Source: Ampullaceana balthica (taxonomy: Eukaryota > Mollusca > Gastropoda > Lymnaeidae). From it: 64,000 bases of DNA. The stretch spans positions 281,501 through 345,500 of the forward strand of contig CALYLW010000163.1 of NCBI GenBank assembly GCA_944989445.1, in the 5' to 3' direction. The position numbers were made by a program, and so were the translations under genes. Shown here in pieces: positions 55,892 to 64,000 of the stretch (position 1 is the first letter of the stretch; each line of letters opens with the position of its first letter). The notes under the pieces are model-generated. The model worked only from the letters and a program-made list of their open reading frames with translations. It was not told where the DNA came from and did no database searches.

Positions 55892-57345
55892 ACAGTTGAA
55901 CCCGGTTAAGTCGACGGGGTATGAAAAATGGCGTCGAGATAACCGATGATCGAGTTAAACGAAAACCAATATGGCGGCAAAATATTAACATGTGCTTGAA
56001 ATTTCTTTATGTACATGATGTGCGTTAATTAGTGATGGGATGATTAATCGGAATCGTATCGGAATATCGCGACCCTAATATTTCTTCACTCTTTCCTACG
56101 GTTGTTAAGACCGTTTGTTTTTAGGGACCGTTTAAATATAACCAGGGTTCCCACTCAATCGGGAAAAAGTCAGGAATTCTTTTTTTTTAAATTCGGTCTT
56201 GAAAGTCTGGAAAAGTTATGACTAGTATGGAATTTTTATATATATATCTTTTTTATGCTGAAGTAAATGACTTTGATTACGTCTCTGTGGTCATGTTTCG
56301 ATTCCATTTAATAAAAAAAAAGTTACCAGTTTATAATTATCTGCGCATGCATTAAAACTAAGGTCAAATTTTTCGCCTCGCCTCGTCCCATGACGTCTGT
56401 GGCGTTTGCAATGCCAGCCAAATCAGCGAATTTAAAAAAAAATTAAACATATCAATATGGTAATTTTAAGTTTAATGCTTTTGACTGCAGGATATCTGTC
56501 TGTCACTATGAGACCGCACTCGAATTTCCTCAGTCAATCAAACCTGTAATATAAATAGTAACTATTGCTGCCTTGACCGTTGATCACATCAAAGGCGCAC
56601 TGTGTGTTAGACCTCGGCAAATAAGCGAATTTTTTAAAAAACCATTCCTTATCAGAATTGGACCTACAACAGTGATTATATATATACTGGAATATTAAGA
56701 ATTTCACCGTACCGCGCGTGTTACTGGTAACAAAGCCACAACAAAAATTTAAAAGAATAATAATTTTTTATTTAATTAAATAAAAACCACCATCGATTCT
56801 CTATACAAACCTTTATGTTCTTTTCTAAAGATATTCGTTTATCTTAAAAAATAAAATGATTAATGCATCAGAAAATGAATTAAGTTAATAATAATATAAC
56901 ATGCACTGAGAAATAATGACAATTAAAGACAGCTAATGCCATTTTCGAGCACCTCGGGTGAATATATACTCGTAAAAGTAATTCACACACGGATCAAAGT
57001 GAAACAAGATAAAAACATGCGATAATTTATATTGAAATCTCGTAAAATCACACAATAGCCGGAAGTCTCGAGTAAAGCGAGATTTCGATGCTATTTGTAA
57101 CTAAAAATGCGAAAGTGCGTCACTAGGCGAACAGACGGGGATCAAGCTAACCAACGTTAGTTGGAAATTTTGCCCTCTTTTGTGCTCGAGGTAATAGGTT
57201 TTGGCAACTTAAAAGAATCGAATTAACCGATGAGAAAATGCTAAGACAAAGAGAGAATTTGGCGGTTCCAATAAAAAAAGTCGACTTAATAGGGCTGGCG
57301 ATTTAACTGGGCTCGAGTTAATGGATTTATGATGACCACAGGTAC
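55892..57345. mobile_element. Tigger/pogo-like element remnant
   Basis: The left end CAGTTGAACCCGGTTAAGTC (55893) is of the pogo/Tigger type, with TA before it. The right end near 57280-57330 (AGTCGACTTAATAGGGCTGG, GATTTAACTGGGCTCGAG) is a diverged inverted match. There is no transposase. A separate hAT-type end (CAGGGTTCCCACTC, 56153) lies inside. Confidence 0.45.
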
Positions 57346-57459
57346 AATGCTAGTTTTGGGGAGAATAATAATTATTCTTTTTCATTACGACCTTAATAAA
57401 GGTACTTCATAATTATACAAGATATAAAACAAACCCGTAAAAACAAAGTTTTTGACTAT

Positions 57460-57964
57460 AAATCCCTTATATATGAGACATAACTAACAGTATTGATTAT
57501 TTTCTAACATTTACAGACTGAATCTGTCTTAACTCAAGTTTGCTTCATAACCCTAGGGGGGAGGGGTGGGTGGGAGGGGGAGAGGGGAAAAGTCTGGTCA
57601 CCGATTCGCTTGACCGAGCTCAGCGTGACACGTAAAATGTAAACAAAAGCACCCCGTCGCTTCGTTGGGTCGCCTCAATGCGTCAGCTCAAACTTTCACG
57701 TGGCAAAAAAACAATAACAAACCGTGAATTTGAATTACATACCTCATATAAGGATAAACTAAAAATGCATTAATTTAATTACGGTACGTTCGATCGATCT
57801 GAAATTTTGATACGATGCATTGTTAGGTCAGACGGGTCAGTGTGCCAAATTTCAGCTCGATCGAATCACGGGAAGTGGGTCATTTTCGACTTTTCTTTTT
57901 CCGCCCGCCCAGCCCATGAGATGATGAGAGGATGAGACGGCTGCGAAGTTAATATAAGGGATTT
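57460..57964 (+). repeat. Copy of the 0.45-kb dispersed repeat
   Basis: AAATCCCTTATATATGAGAC to ATATAAGGGATTT, with the internal CGTTCGATCGATCTGAAATT and AATCACGGGAAGTGGGTCAT regions. Preceded by GTAAAAACAAAGTTTTTGAC, the same lead-in as in the array at 62.3-64 kb. Confidence 0.85.
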
Positions 57965-58169
57965 AAAAAATACAAAGTTGATTGCACTGGAACAGTTAAT
58001 AGTAGTATAGTTTTATATCAGCTAAATCCGTAGTATTACTAATTAATTAATTAATCATTAATCATTAACAAACGATATGCAGGTCCACTCAGATTATTAC
58101 TAAAATGGATACAAATATAAGATTCCAGACACTTGAAAGACGGTTAAAATGACAATTGAATTAGTTCGA

Positions 58170-58286
58170 CATTATTCTCACGGTCATAACCGTGCGAATA
58201 ATTTTCGACATGATCCGCACGGTTTTGACCATGCGAATAATGTCGAACATTATCCGCACTGCCAAAACCGTGCGAATAACGCTTGC
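58170..58286. repeat. Three 39-bp units each holding an inverted repeat
   Basis: Units start at 58170, 58209 and 58248 and contain CACGGTCATAACCGTGCGAA-like sequence. Each unit can fold on itself through CACGGT/ACCGTG, and neighbours can pair through CGACAT/ATGTCG. In frame the units read as a 13-residue repeat (HGHNRANN, HGFDHANN, HCQNRANN). I see no evidence for translation. Confidence 0.7.
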
Positions 58287-59120
58287 CATATTGAATTGTT
58301 ATTGTTCATTATACAAAGAGCCTTAAGCCTTAAGGATAAACTCTAGGATTTTGTGTTGAATATAAGAAGGCCTACAAGCCTATCAGTACTATAAGTTATA
58401 TAATTTATTATATAATGGTAGGTAGCACTTAATTATGACTTAATATTTAATATGATAATGGCTAAAAATACTAAAAAAATAATGATTATAATGATATTGG
58501 CATTGGCAACGCAATGGTATAAGTATAAGTATTAGTATAAGTATAGACAGTATAATTATAATTAGTAATAGTATGGGTTAAACATAGACACATTTTAAGC
58601 TTATAATTTTTTATAAACTCATTGATTAACGAAAGGGTCCAAAGTTTAAAGAAAGAAGAATGTCTATTGCTGAGATGCTAACTAAGATTGAGATAAATTT
58701 TACACGACTATGACCGAAGACCAGACCCAGACCCTCTGACTCTGCAGCCGCAACATTGATTTTATACAATTTTATACTAAATTGTCTAAATATATTGATA
58801 TTACAGTCAAGACTGTTCCAAACAAAAATCAAACCTTGAGAATCTTGTTTAAATTGCTCTCGAATATTTCCTGAAATAATTATGCGTTATTTAATTAATA
58901 AATTAGAGCTCTTCCGACAACTATCAAAGTTTCTGGATAGATCTTTGGTAGCCGGGCCGTTATCGCTAAACGTGGTGAATTCTCATTTGTCGGAGGAAGC
59001 GTTGCTCTCACCGGAACTAGAGATACGAATAAAGGGGGGTGTGATTAGTCAAATTATATCCTTTTTTAAAAATAATTTGTTGATAATGGTATGGTTTTAA
59101 AATGTTATCTCAATGGTTAA

Positions 59121-61601
59121 GGGGCCGTCCATAAATGACGTCACGCTCCTAAGGGGGAGGGGGGTCACACTTTTGTGACGATGCGTGACGAGGGGGAGGG
59201 AGGGGGGTTGAAGAAATGTGACGTCACATCAAAAGGGTAACTTTAAATAAAACTTCCACTGTAATATTTGGTGGCTTACAATTTATTTAACACCTTTTTT
59301 TTTAAATCAGTGCTTCTCGATGTGCCGGTCGGTAGGCCATCAGACACTGGTTGGGGTAAGCTATCAAGAGACGAAAATTAAATCTAATTATAATCCTTAA
59401 GTTTGAGAACTCACAAGATAACGTATGAAATTGTTACACTGTGTCGTTTGATGTTGACATCAAAGCATTTGTGATGTAACCGCAGCTCAGTCGGCGAACT
59501 TTTTTGCCCGTTACCCCAAAATATACAAGTTTATGTGCGCGTTACCCCCCCCCCAACCCCCAGACTCTAGGTACTGCTCACATGACTCGGGGATTTGGGG
59601 GGATCGTTGTTAGCAAATAATAATTCTAATGGTGAATTTTACAAGCATGACAAGTGTCTAAAAATGATCTGAATACGATTATGTGTAGATATTTTAAGTC
59701 AAAACGACACGGAATATCCTTTTTCTTTAAAAACATGTGGAATCTATTTGATAGAATTATAAACGTGTTAAGTTTGATATAATTGTTCGGTTGGTTTTTG
59801 GTCAAACGCCCCTGGCCATTCTAGATATAATGATAAATGAGCCCATTTAAAAGTTGTCAAGTATTCATGAACTTTATTTAATGCATCAAATTCTTGACAA
59901 CGCAATTCGAGAAGAGCACAAAACAACTTTTCTTCTTAGCTCAGTTTTTAAGGCATTAATTTTAAATATCACAGAAAGGATACTTGATACAGTCAAGTCA
60001 TGTGGATTAAGATTATTGTCACTCGTGTCAATATAAATGAAAGTAGGGTGGATTTAGGTGTCTTCGTATAGTACGTAGGTAAGAAATATACATAGTTGTC
60101 AAATTTTTTTAAAATGCATTTTCTGGAAGGAGCCGGTTCAATAATGGGCATATGTTCCAAGCGTTCACGTACACATGACGTATTTTAATATATATGTTAC
60201 AGGCAAAGTGTGAAATTCAGGCATTCTATAGAATGCCTAGGCAATGTATAGAATGCCTGATGGTTTCAGGCAAAGTATGAAATGATTGCTATTTCATACA
60301 TTGCCTAGGCATTCTATAGAATGCCGAGTTGTCGTCCGGCAAAGTATGCAATTGGCCTACCCCCACCATTTTTCCAGCCACTAATGTTGGCGGTGGCGCT
60401 TTGGTCGTTGTTTGATGATTGCGATCGAATCCTGTGAGTGTTGAAAGTTATTTTAAGACATATTTTAGCCGGTACGAGGTTCCACTACCAAATCAAAGGC
60501 AATATCGCCAAAATTCTTCTCACGACGGCAGTTTATATCATCCGGCTGAGATTCCACAGACGGTCTTCCATAATGTTTCCCCTTGGATTGCTGTGTGATC
60601 ATGTCGGAAGAGAATGTAGTGCTAGGACAGAAATCACGCAAATGGTGACATTAAAGATCACTTTACGAAGCTCTCTTTGGCTGCAGAGCCAGAGTAGGCC
60701 CCACTACGTCGTCCCTACCTGACGATGTTTTACAAGATGTATAAACAGAGGAAGACCTCGAAAAAATAATACAGAGCCTACATCATGTGTTTTATTTTGT
60801 ATTACTTCCACTTTAAATTACGTAATTATCAATAAAATATTTTGTTGTGCTCTCTTTACACTTTGCCTAAACGAAATCCGGCATTCTATACAATGCCTAG
60901 GCAAAGTATACACAAGTTTTATAAATTTCATACTTTGCCTGAAACCATCAGGCATTCTATACATTGCCTAGGCATTCTATAGAATGCCTGATTTCACACA
61001 TTGCCTGTAACATATCTAGTGGATTGTAGTGGATGTTATATGCCCCAAATGAGTCTGCATTACCCCCTTGAATTCCCTTTTGACCCCAGATGAGGTTATT
61101 TACCCCTGTTCGCCGACCTCTTTCTTACGGGATGCCTGTCAATCAATTGAGGGATTTAAAAAAAATACATTTTTAAAATATTATTTTTAAATCTTTCTTT
61201 TCTAAACAAAGACGTTAACCGTGATGATTAATAGTCAATGTTTAATTTGTATTCATTAAAATGAAATATAATCTATAAAGGATGTTAACACTTAACACAG
61301 TTCGTTTTTTGAAGGCCGGTTAAATGTTTTGAAAAAAATGCTTCACGCGGGTTGCGATATTACAATGTAGACCTTCACTAAATAAATAATAAATACTTAA
61401 ATGACAATAAAAGTGATTTGAAACATACTTATTTTCAAATAGAAAATAAGGTTTATAATGTGGGGTTTTTTTTGGAGGGGGGGGGTCAAAGCTTTGTGAC
61501 GTATTTTTAGAGGGGGTCTAACTTTTTGTGACGACGCGTGACGAGGGGGGAGGGGGTCAAAAATCGGCCAAAATCGCGTGACGTCATTTATGGACGGCCC
61601 C
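59121..61601. mobile_element. PIF/Harbinger-like element with 3-bp TAA target duplication
   Basis: Ends GGGGCCGTCCATAAATGACG (59121) and CGTCATTTATGGACGGCCCC (to 61601) are inverted over about 27 bp. TAA flanks both sides (59118-59120, 61602-61604), matching the TWA target of PIF/Harbinger. Subterminal tracts are G-rich with repeated GTGACG motifs. No transposase seen. The interior holds the palindromic element at 60192-61015. A single end of this kind is also at about 11502-11529. Confidence 0.65.
60192..61015. mobile_element. Element with about 90-bp TIRs built of GGCANNNTAT palindromes
   Basis: The left arm 60192-60285 (ATATGTTACAGGCAA...) is inverted at 60930-61015. Each arm contains the 20-bp palindrome AGGCATTCTATAGAATGCCT (60219-60238 and 60970-60989) and variants GGCAAAGTAT and GGCAATGTAT, more than six per side. 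The interior has an open frame of 94 codons (60438-60722) that matches nothing I know. Nested in the PIF-like element. Confidence 0.8.
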
Positions 61602-62064
61602 TAAGAGAATCACTATACATTCATTGGTATCGTCATACTTTAAATACATAGTTAACGTGTCAATTCAAATTTCCTCAATGAGTATCTTCTTATATTTATA
61701 TTCATTTATTTTTTATAATATAACTTATTGTAATAGTAATAGTAACAGAATACTTAGCTTTTCCTGCTTACATATTTTGTTGTCATAGCCCTCCGACCAC
61801 CAGCTCCCGATAACCTTGATGAGCGCTCCTGTGAAGCATCCTCTTCACAGAAACATCGCAAACCCCTCAACATACATCAAAAGCATTGGATTGATCACGG
61901 GTAACTAACCTAGACTGGTTAACCTACAAAACGACCCCGACATAATGGCCCCGGTCAAAACGACCCCAGTCAAAACGGCCCCGATCAAAACGGTCACAGA
62001 CAAATCTGCCCTGGTTAAAAGAAGAATGATAATAATTATCATCAAGTGTTCATCTTTTTATCTT

Positions 62065-62200
62065 CATCTTATCTGTTACAGACGCCCCTTCTAAACAGAA
62101 ATTATTGCGTCCTACGCTAATCCATGGTTTATGTCTAGTCTTGGATTTTAAATAGACTTTTAAAATTTGATAGAGTGTTGATTTTTCTGGTTTTATATTT
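62065..62200 (-). mobile_element. CR1-like LINE 3' tail fragment
   Basis: CTTCATCTTATCTGTTACAG then CGTCCTACGCTAATCCATGG match the 3' end of the LINE at 5108. It is non-coding. Confidence 0.65.
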
Positions 62201-62329
62201 GTTATAAGAACATCATAACTGGTGTAAAAAAATTTAGTGAATGGATAACATGTAAACAGGGTATGGGTTAGCCTGACACGACGTAACTGGTGTAAAAAAA
62301 AACACGCAAAAGCCAAAGTTTTCGACTAT

Positions 62330-64000
62330 AAATCCTTTATATATAAGACATATTAACTAAAAATATGTTCAATATAATACGCACCGCGCGCAATATTCAA
62401 CGAGCGACAAACCAGCTTAAACATTTACAGATCGAAAAAATATTAAAAGTATGTTCAATATACGCACCGCGCGACAGACTAGAATAAACATTTACATGCT
62501 ACACAGAGATACATAGAGATAATCTAAAAATTCATTAATTTAATTACAGTACATTCAATCGATGTGAAATTTTGGATAGATCATTTTTATCATCGCAACG
62601 AGTCTGCCTGCAACATTTCAGATCGATAGAATACCGGGAAGTGGGATAAAAATCGATCAAACGTTTTTTGCGACAAGCTGACGCTACGAGTTAATATAAA
62701 GGATTTAATAAAAAAGACACGTAAAAACAAAGTTTTTGACTATAAATCCCTTATATATGAGACAGAACTAAAAAGTATTGATTATGTTCCAACGCGACAA
62801 ACATTTATAGACTGACACCGAGTGATGTCCCCTGTCTTTAATAACGGGGGATGGGACGTGAGGGGGTGTCGGCACGACGGTCGACGTCAACGCGTCAACT
62901 CAAACTCTCACGTGGAAAAAAAACAATGACAAACCGTGAATTTGAAGTACATTCGTTATATAAGGATAAACTAAAAATGCATTAATTTAATTACTGATCG
63001 ATCGATCGGAAATTTTGATACGATGCATTGTTATGTGAGACGGGTCCATGTACCAAATTTCAGCTCGATCGCATCACGGGAAGTGGGTCATTTTTTACTT
63101 TTGTTTTTCCGCCCGACCGACGTACGAAGAGATGACGACAAGATTTTGAAGTGAATATAAGGGATTTTTAAAAAAAAGTTTTTTTTACTATAAATCCCTT
63201 ATATATGAGACATAACTAACAGTATTGATTATTTTCAAACGCGACAAACATTTACAGACTGAATCTGTCTTAACTCAACTATGCTTCATAACCCGCTGGG
63301 AGAGGGGAAAAGTCTGGTCACCGATCGCTTGACCGAGCTCAGCGTGACACGTAAAATGTAAACAAAAGCACGCCGGTACTTCGATGGGTCGCGTCAACGC
63401 GTGACTGAACAATCCCGTGAAAAAAAACCCAGTGAATTTGAATTACATACGTTATATAAGGATAAACTAAAAATGCATAAATTTAATTACGGTACGTTCG
63501 ATCGATCTGAAATTTTGATACGATGCATTGTTAGGTGAGACGGGTCCGTGTGCCAAATTTCAGCTCGATCGGATCACGGGAAGTGGGTCGTCATTTTTTA
63601 ATTTGTTTTTCCGCCCGCCCAAGACAGAGATGACGACAGAGACGGTGGTGAAGTTAATATAAGGGATTTAATAAAACAAACCCGTAAAAACAAAGTTTTT
63701 GACTATAAATCCCTTATATATGAGACATAACTAACAGTATTGATTATTTTCAAACGCGACAAACATTTACATACTGAATCTGTCTTAACTCAACTTTGCT
63801 TCATAACCCTGGGGGGTGAGGTGGGTGGGGGGGAGAGGGGAAAAGTCTGGTCACCGATCGCTTGACCGAGCTCAGCGTGACACGTAAAATGTAAACAAAA
63901 GCACGCCGGTACTTCGATGGGTCGCGTCAACGCGTGACTGAATAATCCCGTGGAAAAAAAACAATAACAAACAGTGAGTTTGAATTACATACGTTATATA
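62330..64000 (+). repeat. Tandem array of the 0.45-kb repeat, running off the window
   Basis: Four head-to-tail units: 62330-62706, 62744-63167, 63192-63669 and 63707 to the window end. Each starts AAATCCCTTATAT (or a variant) and ends ATATAAGGGATTT, so unit ends are inverted matches. Short linkers contain AACAAAGTTTTTGACTATA. Conserved internal blocks are GAAATTTTGATACGATGCAT, CCAAATTTCAGCTCGATCG and CACGGGAAGTGGGTC. Dispersed copies lie at 24111, 47380 and 57460. Confidence 0.88.

Noticed and set aside
60438..60722. 94-codon frame as a host gene
   Set aside because: It lies wholly inside a transposable element with inverted ends and begins at a non-ATG codon. It is kept only as an unassigned element frame.

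Overview
The window is AT-rich animal DNA: genes are split by short GT-AG introns and most of the sequence between exons is transposable-element debris. Fossils of hAT, Tc/mariner-like, PIF-like and Helitron-like DNA elements, several LINE families, Ty3/gypsy elements and minisatellites sit side by side. This looks like an invertebrate bilaterian. A mollusc or another lophotrochozoan is my best guess, but that is inference from the repeat flavour and is not proven.

The clearest host gene is calnexin (CANX), on the minus strand from about 50.6 kb (promoter side) to 31.1 kb (stop codon). I could place 20 coding exons whose splice phases all agree. They give a protein of about 597 aa with a signal peptide, lectin domain, P-domain, transmembrane helix, acidic tail and a basic C-terminal ER-retrieval tail. 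The transmembrane exon exists in two homologous, same-phase copies (34869-34994 and 34314-34442), which points to alternative splicing of the membrane anchor. A second host gene lies on the plus strand (3.26-21.02 kb). Only its last six exons are visible and I do not recognise the product.

The most striking mobile element is a young LTR retrotransposon of 7.6 kb (37642-45252) in the sense orientation inside a calnexin intron. It has near-identical 560-bp LTRs and a perfect 5-bp TSD. Its gene order is gag - protease - integrase - reverse transcriptase - RNase H, so integrase lies upstream of RT, the reverse of normal Ty3/gypsy elements. A second, decayed element of the same layout lies at 12.1-15.3 kb.

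Layout: 0-0.7 kb hAT 3' end; 1.6-2.4 kb small palindromic repeat and CR1-like LINE tail; 3.2-4.2 kb unknown-gene exons; 4.2-6.7 kb TA-flanked DNA element filled with nested LINEs; 6.8-7.3 kb LINE 3' end; 7.7-8.7 kb 41-bp minisatellite; 10.2-11.9 kb hAT fossil; 12-16.6 kb decayed gypsy element bounded by minisatellites; 17.7-21 kb end of the unknown gene with a Helitron-like insertion in an intron; 21.7-24.0 kb hAT with perfect TSD; 24-31 kb repeats and probable calnexin 3' flank; 31-50.6 kb calnexin; 50.6-64 kb intergenic, with nested hAT-like and Tigger-like elements, a PIF-like element and a tandem array of roughly 0.45-kb units running off the window end.
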